64,000 nt of DNA from Burkholderia cepacia (GCF_001718835.1 NZ_CP013443.1:3410001-3474000), one strand, 5' to 3'. Positions 7,945-16,797 are shown, counted from the stretch's first letter. Translations and numbers: made by a program. Notes: generated by a model from the sequence alone, not told the origin.

Positions 7945-8874
7945 TCACTGCCCGGCCGTCGCGCCCGGCCAGACGAAGCCCGCTTCGCCGGGCCCCGGCG
8001 CCGCGCCGGGCGAGCCGAACAACAGACTGCGCGGGTTGCGGCCAAGTTCACCGGCCACGTCCTTCAATTGCCGCGACGCATCGCCGACGCTGCCGGCCAG
8101 CGCATTGAAACGCGGCAGCGTGTCGTACTGCACGCGCGCGTTGAGATCGTTCAGCGCGACGCCGACCTGCTCGGCGGCCGTGCCGGCCTTGTTCAGGTTC
8201 GACACGAGCGCGCCGTTCGGCTGCAGCAGCGTATTCGCCGACGCCATCGCGCGGTCGACCTGGTGCATCGTCTCCGGCAGCGCGGCCACCGCCGGCGCGA
8301 GCTGCTTCGACAGCGTCGTCGCGCCGTCGGCCGCGTGCTGCAGGCTTTCGGCGGTCGCGCGCAACTGCTCGCGCATCTCCGGCGACATCAGCGCGTTCGC
8401 GCTTTTCGCGGCCAGCTCGAGCTGCCGCAGCAGCACGTCGCCGCGCTCCTGGATCTGGTCGAACAGGCTCGGCCGCATCGGGATCTGCGCGATCGCCTTC
8501 GGCGACGACGGCAGCGGCGCCAGGTCGCGGCCCGTGTCCTCGAGCTGCACGAACGCGATCCCCGTCACGCCCTGGAAGCCGAGGCTGCCGTAGGTCGACT
8601 GCGTGATCGGCGCGTCGTGGTCGACGAGGATCCGGATCCGGATCTGGCCGGGGTGCGCACGGTCGAAGCCGATCGACTGCACCTTGCCGACGTCGAGGCC
8701 GCGAAAGCGCACGGCCGCGTCCGGGAACAGCCCCGTCACGTTGGTGCGCGCGAGCAGGTCGTACGGCACGCGCACGGTGCGGTCGACATTGAACCAGAAC
8801 ACGGTGCCCGCGATCGCGAGCGTCAGCGCGATCGTGAACAGGCCGGCCCAGAACGCATGTGATTTGTTTTCCAT
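7945..8874 (-). CDS. MCE-family (MlaD-like) lipid-transport substrate-binding protein
   Basis: A 309-residue protein with one N-terminal membrane helix (about residues 8-30), then a single MCE domain (about 36-115, with FPDAAVRFRGLDVGKV and GVTGIAFVQLED), then a long helical periplasmic part rich in Ala and Leu. MCE proteins form hexamers that carry phospholipids between membranes. Classic MlaD is shorter, near 180 residues; the long helical tail is closer to YebT/PqiB or to actinobacterial Mce organisation. It is flanked by the ATPase gene and the lipoprotein gene, so I infer it is the membrane-bridging part of that complex. Confidence 0.92.
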   Translation of the reverse strand: MENKSHAFWAGLFTIALTLAIAGTVFWFNVDRTVRVPYDLLARTNVTGLFPDAAVRFRGLDVGKVQSIGFDRAHPGQIRIRILVDHDAPITQSTYGSLGFQGVTGIAFVQLEDTGRDLAPLPSSPKAIAQIPMRPSLFDQIQERGDVLLRQLELAAKSANALMSPEMREQLRATAESLQHAADGATTLSKQLAPAVAALPETMHQVDRAMASANTLLQPNGALVSNLNKAGTAAEQVGVALNDLNARVQYDTLPRFNALAGSVGDASRQLKDVAGELGRNPRSLLFGSPGAAPGPGEAGFVWPGATAGQ

Positions 8875-8892
8875 TCGCGGATTCCTTCGTGC

Positions 8893-9807
8893 CTACAGCT
8901 CGACGCTCGACAGCGCCGGTTCGAGGGCCGCCTTCGGCAGCTTCGCGCGCCGCTCGGGCGGCAGCGCCTGCAATGCGCGGCGCCCGCGCAGCCCCAGGAA
9001 ATATTCGTGGATGAACGGATGGTCGACGTTCGCGGCCTCCTCCACCGGCGCGGCGACCAGCACCTTGCGGTCGGCCAGCACCGCGACGCGCGTCGACAGC
9101 GCGACCATCGTGTCGAGATCGTGCGTCACCATCACGACGGTCAGCCCGAGCGTGCGGTGGAGCGTCGCGATCAGCTCGACGAATTCGTCGGACGCCTGCG
9201 GATCGAGTCCGGCCGTCGGCTCGTCGAGGAACAGCAGCTCGGGCTCGAGCGCGATCGCGCGCGCGATGCCGACCCGCTTGACCATCCCGCCCGACAGCGC
9301 GGCCGGCATCTTCGACGCGTGCTTGCACGGCAGCCCGACCATCTCGAGCTTGAGCATCACGATGTCGTGCAGCAGGTCCGGCGGCACGCGGCCGAGCTCG
9401 CGCAGCGGCTGCGCGACGTTGTCGAACACCGTCATCGACGAGAACAGCGCGCCCTGCTGGAACAGCATCCCGGAACGCGTGCGCATCATCCGCGCGCTCG
9501 CGTCGTCGATCGTCGCCGTATCCTCGCCGAATACCTTGATCGTGCCCGACGTCGGCCGCTCGAGGCCGAGGATCTGCCGCACGAGCGTGGTCTTGCCGGA
9601 GCCCGAGCCGCCGACGATCGACACGATCTCGCCGCGCCGCACGTCGAAGTCGAGCTTCTGGTGAATGATGTTGCGCCCGTAGCGCTTGGTCAGGTTGCGC
9701 ACCTCGATCACGAGGTCGCCGGGACCGGCCGCCGCGGCCGGCCGCTCGCCGACCGACCCGGCACCGATGGCCGCGGCGTGCGCGGTCGTTTCGTTCGATG
9801 CGTTCAT
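8893..9807 (-). CDS. MlaF-like ABC transporter ATPase
   Basis: A 304-residue ATPase. Walker A is GGSGSGKTT (66-74), the Q-loop lies in LFQQGALF, the signature is LSGGM (171-175), Walker B is LLFLDEP (191-197), and the switch histidine is in VMVTHD. The LSGGM variant is typical of MlaF/Ttg2A. An N-terminal extension of about 30 residues is low-complexity. The start at 9807 overlaps the permease stop as ATGA, which fits stoichiometric co-translation. It energises lipid movement by the MlaE-like permease and the MCE protein. Confidence 0.93.
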   Translation of the reverse strand: MNASNETTAHAAAIGAGSVGERPAAAAGPGDLVIEVRNLTKRYGRNIIHQKLDFDVRRGEIVSIVGGSGSGKTTLVRQILGLERPTSGTIKVFGEDTATIDDASARMMRTRSGMLFQQGALFSSMTVFDNVAQPLRELGRVPPDLLHDIVMLKLEMVGLPCKHASKMPAALSGGMVKRVGIARAIALEPELLFLDEPTAGLDPQASDEFVELIATLHRTLGLTVVMVTHDLDTMVALSTRVAVLADRKVLVAAPVEEAANVDHPFIHEYFLGLRGRRALQALPPERRAKLPKAALEPALSSVEL

Positions 9808-10955
9808 CCGAGCCCCACGTTCTGGAACAGGATCGCGAACACCGCGTCGGCGAGGATCACGACCGTGATCGACGTCACGACCGACGTGGTCGTGCCTTCG
9901 CCGAGACTCTGCGAGTTCGCCTTGATCCGGAAGCCGAAATGGCAGGCGACCAGCGCGATCAGCATGCCGAACACGACGCCCTTGCCGACCCCGATGTACA
10001 GGTTCGCGATCGGCACGACACCCGGCAGCGAGCGCACGAAATAGTTGACGTCGATCCCGAGCACCAGCTTTGCGGCGAGCGCGCCGCCCGTCAGCGCGAT
10101 GATGTTGGTCCACATCACGAGCAGCGGCATCGCGACGCCGAGCGCGAGCACGCGCGGCAGGATCAGCCGCAGCCCGTGCGGGATGCCCATCACGCGCATC
10201 GCATCGAGCTCCTCGGTCACGCGCATCACGCCGATCTGCGCGGTGATCGCCGAGCCGGAGCGGCCCGCGACGAGGATGGCCGACAGCACCGGGCCGAGCT
10301 CGCGGATCACCGACAGCCCGAGGATGTTCACGATGTAGCGGTTCGCGCCGAACATCTGCAGCTGCTGCGCGGACAGGTAGCTGAGCACGATGCCGATCAG
10401 GAACGCGACGAGCGCGGTGATCGGCAGCGCCTGGGCGCCCGCGCTGTAGATGTTCGCGGAGGTCTCCTTCCACGGCATCGTCTGCGGACGGCGCAACACC
10501 GACAGCGCATCGAGGATCACGAGGCCGAACAGCGCGATGCCGCCCTGCAGGTGCTCGCCGAACCGGAAGATCGCCTGGCCGAGCCGCGTGACGGGATCGA
10601 CGCGCACGACGCGCTCGGGCGCCTCGCGCTCGCTGTCGAGCCGCTCGATGCGCTCGAAGATCGTGCGCTGCGTGGCGCTCAGCGCGACGCCGGCCGGCAG
10701 CTTGCGGCCCCACACGCGCCACAGCGCCTGGCCGCCGACGTGGTCGAGCCGCTCGATGCCGGACAGATCCCATTCGCTCACGCGGCCTTTCGCGAGCCCC
10801 GCGACCCGGCGCGCGACGACGCCGCGATTGCGTGCAAGCGCGAGCGCGGTCCACTGGCCGGTCAGGCGCACCGTCTGGCCCTGGCCGCCGGCGTCGACCG
10901 ACAGGCCGGGAGGAGTCTCGAAGTCCAAGGCAGGTTGTTTGCAAATGAATGACAC
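9804..10955 (-). CDS. MlaE-like lipid ABC permease with N-terminal STAS domain
   Basis: About 383 residues. Residues roughly 15-110 look like a STAS domain (DLSGIERLDHVGGQALWRVW), the role played by separate MlaB in E. coli. The rest is a MlaE permease, with RELGPVLSAILVAGRSGSAITAQIG as the family hallmark. The fused form is known in other proteobacteria. No ATG fits the domain start: GTG 10955 is used here, and TTG 10928 is the alternative. TACAAT ends five bases before the GTG, which would make the mRNA leaderless or nearly so. This is the first gene of the minus-strand operon that continues with the ATPase. Confidence 0.87.
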   Translation of the reverse strand: MSFICKQPALDFETPPGLSVDAGGQGQTVRLTGQWTALALARNRGVVARRVAGLAKGRVSEWDLSGIERLDHVGGQALWRVWGRKLPAGVALSATQRTIFERIERLDSEREAPERVVRVDPVTRLGQAIFRFGEHLQGGIALFGLVILDALSVLRRPQTMPWKETSANIYSAGAQALPITALVAFLIGIVLSYLSAQQLQMFGANRYIVNILGLSVIRELGPVLSAILVAGRSGSAITAQIGVMRVTEELDAMRVMGIPHGLRLILPRVLALGVAMPLLVMWTNIIALTGGALAAKLVLGIDVNYFVRSLPGVVPIANLYIGVGKGVVFGMLIALVACHFGFRIKANSQSLGEGTTTSVVTSITVVILADAVFAILFQNVGLG

Positions 10956-11251
10956 CGGCCATTGTAACGAACCGTCCGCTCCCGCGACGCGAGGATTTCC
11001 GCCGGGGGCGGGCGGCCAGCTGCGCGCGGCCAGCTGCGGGCGGCTTGCCGTCCGGGGCGCCGCCCGCCCCGGACGCCCGCAGTGCATCGCCCACAGCCGG
11101 CCGCCCCCATTTCACCAGCCGATGCGGCCCTTTCATTCTTCCGTCACGTTTCCTTTCGATACTCTCACGCTTCGCACGACCGGCCGTCGGCGCGCCACAC
11201 GCGCCGCTTTCCGTGCGACCCACGACAACAGAACACCGAACAGGACAACCG
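10956..11251. other. Divergent intergenic region between the lipid-transport and nucleotidase genes
   Basis: About 296 bp of G+C-rich sequence with no supported gene. It holds the minus-strand TACAAT described separately. On the plus side GATACT (11158-11163) about 90 bases before the nucleotidase start is a possible -10. Confidence 0.5.
10961..10966 (-). promoter_or_regulatory. -10 box TACAAT before the MlaE-like gene
   Basis: On the minus strand TACAAT lies five bases before the GTG used as the start. No good -35 box is visible 16-18 bases further up. It is the best promoter candidate for the lipid-transport operon. Confidence 0.4.
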
Positions 11252-13306
11252 ATGCGTCTCCCCTCGCTTCTCCGCCATCGCGCGCCGGCAGCCGCCGCGC
11301 TCGCCAGCCTCGCCTTTCTCGCCGCGTGCAACGGCAACGACGTGACCGCCCCGCCGTCGTCGCAGGCGCCCGTCGGCACGACGGCCACGCTCGCCCTGCT
11401 CGAGACGACCGACCTGCACACCAACGTGCTGTCGTACGACTATTTCAAGCTCGCCGCCGACAATTCGCTCGGTTTCGAACGCGTGTCGACGCTGATCGCG
11501 CAGGCGCGCAAGCAGTACCCGAACACGCTGCTGCTCGACAACGGCGACACGATCCAGGGCACCGCGCTGTCCGACTACCAGGCGCTCGTGAAGCCGGTCG
11601 GCTGCGACCAGACGCTCGCGATCTACAAGGTGATGAACGCCGCGAAATTCGACGGCGGCGGGATCGGCAACCACGAATTCAACTACGGGCTGCCGTACCT
11701 GTCGCAGGTGACCGGCAACACGTTCGAGGTCGACGGCCTGCCGGCGCCGGCCCAGCAGAAGAAGTGCGCGGGCCCGAACTTCCCGCAGGTGCTCGCGAAC
11801 GTGATCAGCGCGAAGACCAACGCGCCGCTGTTCACGCCGTACACGATCCTGACCCGCACCGTGACCGCGACGACGCCGGACGGCAAGACGGTCAGCGCGC
11901 CCGTGAAGATCGGCATCATCGGCTTCACGCCGCCCGCGATCATGAACTGGGACAAGCGCTGGCTCGACGGCAAGGTCTACACGACCGGCCTGAAGGAAGC
12001 AGCCGAGAAGTACATTCCGGAGATGCGCGCGAAGGGCGCCGATCTCGTCGTCGCGATCTCGCACGGCGGCCTCGACAATTCCGCGTATTCGCCGACGATG
12101 GAAAACGGCAGCTGGTGGCTGTCGAAGGTGACCGGCATCGACGCGATGCTGATCGGCCACTCGCACCAGGTGTTCCCGGACGCGAACAGCACCGTGTCGC
12201 AGTTCAACCTGCCGGGTGTCGACAAGGTCAAGGGCACCGTCAACGGCGTGCCGACCGTGATGGCCAACTACTGGGGCAAGCACCTCGGCGTGATCAAGCT
12301 CGGCCTGAAGTTCGACGGCAAGACGTGGAGCGTCGACAAGTCGCAGACGACCGTCGAGGCGCGGCCGATCCAGAACGCCGACAAGAGCTACGTGGCGGCC
12401 GATCCGTCGGTGTCCGCCGCGATCGCGGCCGAGCACCAGGCGACGATCGACTACGTGAAGACGCCGATCGGCTCGACCGACTACCGGATGAACTCGTACT
12501 TCGCGGATGTCGGCGATCCGGGCGCGATCCAGATCGTCAACGAGGCGCAGGCCGACTACGTGAAGACCTACGTGCAGGCGAACCTGCCGCAATACGCGTC
12601 GCTGCCGGTGCTGTCGGTCAGCGCGCCGTTCAAGAGCGGCTTCGGCGGCGGCACCGACTACACCGACGTCGCCCCGGGCGCGCTCGCGATCAACAACGCG
12701 GCCGACCTGTACCTGTATCCGAACACCGTGTATGCGGTGAAGGTGAGCGGCGCCGACGTGAAGAACTGGCTCGAAACCGCCGCCAAGCGCTTCAACCGGA
12801 TCGACCCGACCAAGGCGACCGTGCAGCCGCTCGTCAGCACCTTCCCCGGCTACAACTTCGACATGTTCACGTCGGCCGATCTCGCGTATGAAATCGACGT
12901 CACGCAGCCGGTCGGCAGCCGGATCAGGAACCTGACGTACAAGGGCGCGCCGATCGACCCGAACGCGCAGTTCATCGTCGCGACCAACAACTACCGCGCG
13001 AGCGGCGGCGGCAACTTCCCGGGCCTCGACGGCAGCAAGACGATCTTTGCGTCGCCCGATGCGAACCGCGACGTGCTGATCTCGTTCATCAAGAAGCGCG
13101 GCGCGATCACACGCGCGGCGGACGGCGCGCAGCGCAGCTGGCGCTTCACGAAGCTCGCGAGCTCGGTCGCGCACGTGCAGTTCGCATCCGCGCCGAACCG
13201 TCTCGGCGACGCGGCGGCGGCCGGCCTGACCGGCATCACGCAGGTCGCGGCCGACGACGGCTCAGGCAAGAACCTCGCCACCTACGAGATCGACCTGACC
13301 CAATGA
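11252..13306 (+). CDS. Lipoprotein bifunctional 2',3'-cyclic-nucleotide 2'-phosphodiesterase/3'-nucleotidase (CpdB/5'-nucleotidase family)
   Basis: A 684-residue exported metallophosphatase. The signal peptide ends in a lipobox FLAAC with acylated Cys26. The calcineurin-like domain shows DLH (54-56), DNGD (96-99), GNHE (139-142), SHGG and GHSH (302-305), all the metal and phosphate ligands. The C-terminal half is a 5'-nucleotidase substrate domain with NNYRASGGG near residue 575. CpdB of E. coli is soluble and periplasmic; here the lipobox suggests a membrane-tethered form. AGGA precedes ATG 11252. It probably scavenges nucleosides and phosphate from extracellular RNA breakdown products. It overlaps the next gene by 4 bp. 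Confidence 0.9.
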   Translation: MRLPSLLRHRAPAAAALASLAFLAACNGNDVTAPPSSQAPVGTTATLALLETTDLHTNVLSYDYFKLAADNSLGFERVSTLIAQARKQYPNTLLLDNGDTIQGTALSDYQALVKPVGCDQTLAIYKVMNAAKFDGGGIGNHEFNYGLPYLSQVTGNTFEVDGLPAPAQQKKCAGPNFPQVLANVISAKTNAPLFTPYTILTRTVTATTPDGKTVSAPVKIGIIGFTPPAIMNWDKRWLDGKVYTTGLKEAAEKYIPEMRAKGADLVVAISHGGLDNSAYSPTMENGSWWLSKVTGIDAMLIGHSHQVFPDANSTVSQFNLPGVDKVKGTVNGVPTVMANYWGKHLGVIKLGLKFDGKTWSVDKSQTTVEARPIQNADKSYVAADPSVSAAIAAEHQATIDYVKTPIGSTDYRMNSYFADVGDPGAIQIVNEAQADYVKTYVQANLPQYASLPVLSVSAPFKSGFGGGTDYTDVAPGALAINNAADLYLYPNTVYAVKVSGADVKNWLETAAKRFNRIDPTKATVQPLVSTFPGYNFDMFTSADLAYEIDVTQPVGSRIRNLTYKGAPIDPNAQFIVATNNYRASGGGNFPGLDGSKTIFASPDANRDVLISFIKKRGAITRAADGAQRSWRFTKLASSVAHVQFASAPNRLGDAAAAGLTGITQVAADDGSGKNLATYEIDLTQ

Positions 13307-14172
13307 AGTCCACGATGAAATACGCGATGCAACCGATCCGCACCATGCGGCCCGCCGAGGCGGGCTTTGCGCCGGCCGCGCGGCGCGTGCTGCGCGCGAA
13401 ACTCCCGCCGGCCGCGCTGCTCGCGGCGGTGGCGGCAATCGCCGCCGCCGCAGTCGCGGCGAGCGGCTGGCTCGGCGCCGGCCCCGCGCCGAGCGCCGCG
13501 CAGCTCGACGAGTGGCAGGCGATGGTCACGCAGGCCACCGAGCCGCACGCGCTCGCGCAGCTGCGCGACCTCGCGCGCGCCGGTTCCGCCGATGCACAGG
13601 CGGCGCTCGGCATCGCGCTCGTCGACGCACGCGAACCGGGGCTGCGCGACGAGGGGCGCGGCTGGCTGGAAACGGCCGCGCAAGCGAGCGGCGCGACGCA
13701 GGCACCGGCTGCGCGCCGCGCGCAGCTCGCGCTCGGCAAGGCGTTGCTGCTCGGCAGCAGCGACATGCCGAAGGACTATGCACGCGCCCGCACGCTGCTC
13801 GGCGAAGCGGCCGCGCAGGGCGACCCGGCCGCCGCGTATTACCTCGGGCTGATCTATCGCAGCGGTTACGGCGTCGCCACCGATCCCGTGCAGGCCGCGC
13901 ACTGGTTCGAGGTCGCGTCGCGCGCGGACATCCCGGCCGCGGACTTCATGCTCGCAAACGCGTACCGCGACGGCAGCGGCGTGCCGCGCGACGACACACG
14001 CGCACTCGCGCTGTATCGCCGGGCCGCCGAGCACGAGTTGCCGGAAGCCGTGCAGACGCTCGCGATGGCCTATCGCAACGGCGAGCTCGGGCTCAAGCCC
14101 GACGCGGACGAATTCCACGCGCAGTGGATCGAAACCGCGCATGCGCTGAAGCATCCGGTCGTCGCGCCGTAA
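13303..14172 (+). CDS. Sel1-repeat (TPR-like) protein with N-terminal membrane segment
   Basis: A 289-residue protein. An Ala-rich hydrophobic helix at about residues 36-60 follows a basic, cytoplasmic N-terminus, so it is either an inner-membrane anchor or an uncleaved signal. The rest holds several Sel1-like repeats of about 36 residues, for example AAYYLGLIYRSGYGVATD and ADFMLANAYRDGSGVPRDD, which normally mediate protein-protein contacts. Its ATG overlaps the nucleotidase stop as ATGA, so the two are made from one mRNA. The partner is unknown; a scaffold role for the nucleotidase is only a guess. Confidence 0.8.
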   Translation: MKSTMKYAMQPIRTMRPAEAGFAPAARRVLRAKLPPAALLAAVAAIAAAAVAASGWLGAGPAPSAAQLDEWQAMVTQATEPHALAQLRDLARAGSADAQAALGIALVDAREPGLRDEGRGWLETAAQASGATQAPAARRAQLALGKALLLGSSDMPKDYARARTLLGEAAAQGDPAAAYYLGLIYRSGYGVATDPVQAAHWFEVASRADIPAADFMLANAYRDGSGVPRDDTRALALYRRAAEHELPEAVQTLAMAYRNGELGLKPDADEFHAQWIETAHALKHPVVAP

Positions 14173-14326
14173 GGGCGCATCGGAAGCGCAGCGGTCGCCT
14201 GACACGCATGACCCGGCGCCTCGCGCATCGATCGCCTGGAACCGGGATCGGTCGCGAGACGCGGGCATGCGCGCGGCAATGCATTAACATGCAGCCTCAC
14301 AATAAAACCTGAGAGAACTGCATCCT

Positions 14327-14857
14327 ATGTCCCTTCGCCTGTCCGGGCGTCGCGCCGCCCTCGGCGCCGTCGTCGCCGCCCCGTTCGTCGCGCTCGCCGC
14401 GCCGCCCGCCCAACCCGACATCTTCAACGCCGCGATCTGCAATCCGCCGTTCACGTCGGACCTGATGGACTCGATCTACAACACCGTCAAGGCCACCGAT
14501 CCGAAGCCGGACGAATCGATGCTGGGCGCCGCGGTCTTCCGTCTGCCGGCGCCGATCCACCGGGACGGCTTCACGACGCAGCACGTCGTGTTCACCAGCA
14601 CCGGGATCGGCGTGCTCGTGGACGGCGAAGTCGCCGGCCAGCTCGCGCAACGCTACAAGCTCGCGCCTGAAAAGGGGCATTTGCTGGGCGCGTCGTCGGC
14701 AGGCTATTCGCGCCGCCTGACCGTGCGCGGCCCGGGCGGCGCGCTGATCCTCGTGTCGGCCCGCCAGGGCCCGGCACTGAAGGGTAAAACGCTGCTCGCG
14801 TGCGAAATGACGTCCGAGGAAGACATCAAGGCGCTGGAGCAGATGGAAAAGCATTGA
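14327..14857 (+). CDS. Conserved exported protein of unknown function
   Basis: A 176-residue protein with a likely signal peptide (SLRLSGRRAALGAVVAAPFVALAAPP, cleavage around residue 26). The mature part has two cysteines (in AAICNPPF and LLACEM), which could form a disulfide in the periplasm. I recognise no domain. Base composition and codon use match the neighbours. A gap of about 150 bp separates it from the Sel1 gene, so it probably has its own promoter; no terminator is obvious after it. Confidence 0.65.
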   Translation: MSLRLSGRRAALGAVVAAPFVALAAPPAQPDIFNAAICNPPFTSDLMDSIYNTVKATDPKPDESMLGAAVFRLPAPIHRDGFTTQHVVFTSTGIGVLVDGEVAGQLAQRYKLAPEKGHLLGASSAGYSRRLTVRGPGGALILVSARQGPALKGKTLLACEMTSEEDIKALEQMEKH

Positions 14858-14885
14858 GCCGGCCAGGCGCCGCCGTGACATCCCG

Positions 14886-15395
14886 TCAGGCGGCGCTACT
14901 CTGCGCGGGTCGCTCCAGACGCATGTACGCATCGGACACGATCAGCCCGAAGACGATGTGGTCGAGTGCGCTCACCCAGCCACGCGCGTCGGCGAACCAC
15001 GGGAACAATTGCGTCATCCCGTAGTAATTGACGACGTACAGCAGCACGCCGAATACGGCTCCCGTCACGCTGGCCATCCCGACGCTCGAATCCAGGCTGA
15101 AACACGCGATGATCACGGCCAGGATCAGCGCAAACACGATCGACAACGCGAAGTGCACGCCCAGCGCCGCCAGCAGGATTCCCACTTCGACCGTGGCCGA
15201 CGGCGCAAGCGCGTCGTCGCCGAAGTAGATGGCCGCGATCATGCGCAGCGGCGCCCACGCGTCGTGTCCGATGATCGCCGCCGCGACGACCTGGATGACG
15301 AGGAAAACCGCGCCGGCCACGCACCCGCCGATCACGGCGGCACGCCACACCGGAATGCGGCGCACGTAATGGTGCGAATGCATGTGGAGTTGCAT
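14886..15395 (-). CDS. Conserved integral membrane protein of unknown function
   Basis: A 169-residue protein with about four hydrophobic helices: VWRAAVIGGCVAGAVFLVIQVV, VGILLAALGVHFALSIVFAL, MASVTGAVFGVLLYVVNYYG and a weaker last one near LDHIVFGLIV. The start MQLHMHSHHYVRR is histidine-rich and could bind metal, though that is speculation. AGGAGA precedes ATG 15395. Such proteins are found in other Burkholderiales, often as hypothetical genes. A possible small ORF lies just upstream on the same strand. Confidence 0.75.
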   Translation of the reverse strand: MQLHMHSHHYVRRIPVWRAAVIGGCVAGAVFLVIQVVAAAIIGHDAWAPLRMIAAIYFGDDALAPSATVEVGILLAALGVHFALSIVFALILAVIIACFSLDSSVGMASVTGAVFGVLLYVVNYYGMTQLFPWFADARGWVSALDHIVFGLIVSDAYMRLERPAQSSAA

Positions 15396-15426
15396 CGCGA
15401 TCTCCTTGAAAACGTCCGCCGCCGCG

Positions 15427-15609
15427 TCAATGCCGGTGCGTATGCGACGTACCCGAACGCACCGCCGACCATGCGGACGCGATCGATTCCGACAGCCGGT
15501 GACAGGCACGCGTCATCGGCGGCCCGATGGCGTCGGAGATCCGGGTCGTCTTGCGGTGGAAGCGCTCGAACAGGCTGGACAGGCTCGAACATGAATGAAG
15601 CTTGCTCAT
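15427..15609 (-). CDS. Candidate small protein, 60 residues
   Basis: A short minus-strand frame directly upstream of the membrane-protein gene. ATG 15609 has GAGGGG seven bases before it, and about 80% of third positions are G or C, in line with real genes here. The product is basic and Ser-rich, with a central SLFERFHRKTTR and a HTHRH ending. It has no signal peptide or known domain. The 31-bp gap to the next ATG would fit an operon. It could still be chance. Confidence 0.4.
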   Translation of the reverse strand: MSKLHSCSSLSSLFERFHRKTTRISDAIGPPMTRACHRLSESIASAWSAVRSGTSHTHRH

Positions 15610-15863
15610 CGCCATTCCCCTCGATGCGGCAACGACGAGAACCGGTTGGCACTCGCCGCGCATGCCGCCAAAGCGGATATATCGAACGTAGTCTCGCCGG
15701 TCGGGAAGATCAAGATGACGGGCGCCACTCGCGCGACGCCTCGTCGTTCTCCTGAAGAAAGCGCCGGCGGCCGCGCGGCACGCCGCCCGCCGCTCCGTCG
15801 AGACGCCGCAACGAGTGGCCTCGCACCGCGCGTCTCCCGAGCACCGCCTCTTCCCCCTGTCGC

Positions 15864-15869
15864 TACAAT
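15864..15869 (+). promoter_or_regulatory. birA: -10 box TACAAT before birA
   Basis: TACAAT lies seven bases before the ATG of birA, so the transcript would be leaderless or have a leader of only a base or two. The matching -35 is weak. Confidence 0.35.
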
Positions 15870-15876
15870 AGCCACC

Positions 15877-16797
15877 ATGAACGCCCCCACCTCCTCCGAC
15901 ACGCCCGATTCCGGCGACGCGCACATCGCGCGCAACCGGCTCGAGGCGCACCTGGACGCCGCGCCGCGCGCGTGGCCGCTCGACATCGTCGCCGCCACCG
16001 GCTCGACCAACGCCGACGTCGCCACCCGGCTCAAGGCGCTGCCGCGCCACGCGAACGCGCTGCCCGCGCCGCTCGTGCGCGTGGCGTTCGAGCAGACGGC
16101 CGGCCGTGGCCGGCAGGGCCGCCCGTGGTTCGCGCAGCCCGGCAACGCGCTGCTGTGCTCCGTCGGCTGCATCGTGCCGCGCCCCGTCGACGCGCTCGGC
16201 GGCCTCAGCATCGCGATCGGCGTCGCGCTTGCGGAAGGGCTGGCCACGCTGCCGCTCGACGCCCGCTCGCGCGTCGCGCTCAAATGGCCGAACGACCTGC
16301 TGCTGACGGCCACCGACGACGGCACGCCGCGCATCGTCGGCAAGCTCGCCGGGATCCTGATCGAAACCGCCTGGGCCAGCGCCGACGCGACCGCCGTCGT
16401 GATCGGCTTCGGCATCAACGTACGCGGCGCGGAAGCCGTCGCCGCGCAGGTCGACGCGCTGCGCGCGCGCGAAGCGACGCTCGCGAGCGGGCTGCCGCCG
16501 GCCGCGCTGTCGATCGCGTGCGCATCGGCCAACCTCACCGATACGCTCGCCGCGTCGCTGAACGCGCTCACGCCCGCGCTCGCGCAGTTCGGCGCCGAAG
16601 GGCTCGCGCCGTTCGTGCCGCGCTGGCATGCGTTGCACGCGTATGCGGGGCGCGAAGTCGTCCTGCTCGAACAGGGCGTCGAACGCGCGCGCGGCATCGC
16701 GACGGGCATCGACGCGACCGGCCAGTTGCTGCTCGACACGCCGGACGGCATCCAGGCGATCGCGGCCGGCGACGTGTCGCTGCGCGAAGCGCAATGA
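15877..16797 (+). CDS. birA: Biotin--[acetyl-CoA-carboxylase] ligase, monofunctional
   Basis: A 306-residue ligase that makes biotinyl-AMP and transfers biotin to the BCCP subunit of acetyl-CoA carboxylase and other carboxylases. The biotin/ATP loop reads AGRGRQGRPW (about 73-82) and KWPNDL follows near residue 135. The C-terminal SH3-like domain is present. The N-terminal winged helix found in E. coli BirA is missing: only about 35 residues precede the catalytic core. It therefore cannot act as the bio operon repressor. The stop overlaps coaX as ATGA. Confidence 0.93.
   Translation: MNAPTSSDTPDSGDAHIARNRLEAHLDAAPRAWPLDIVAATGSTNADVATRLKALPRHANALPAPLVRVAFEQTAGRGRQGRPWFAQPGNALLCSVGCIVPRPVDALGGLSIAIGVALAEGLATLPLDARSRVALKWPNDLLLTATDDGTPRIVGKLAGILIETAWASADATAVVIGFGINVRGAEAVAAQVDALRAREATLASGLPPAALSIACASANLTDTLAASLNALTPALAQFGAEGLAPFVPRWHALHAYAGREVVLLEQGVERARGIATGIDATGQLLLDTPDGIQAIAAGDVSLREAQ

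Noticed and set aside
9804..11087. Extended MlaE start further upstream
   Set aside because: The added residues are Arg/Pro-rich, have no family match and lie upstream of the TACAAT box.
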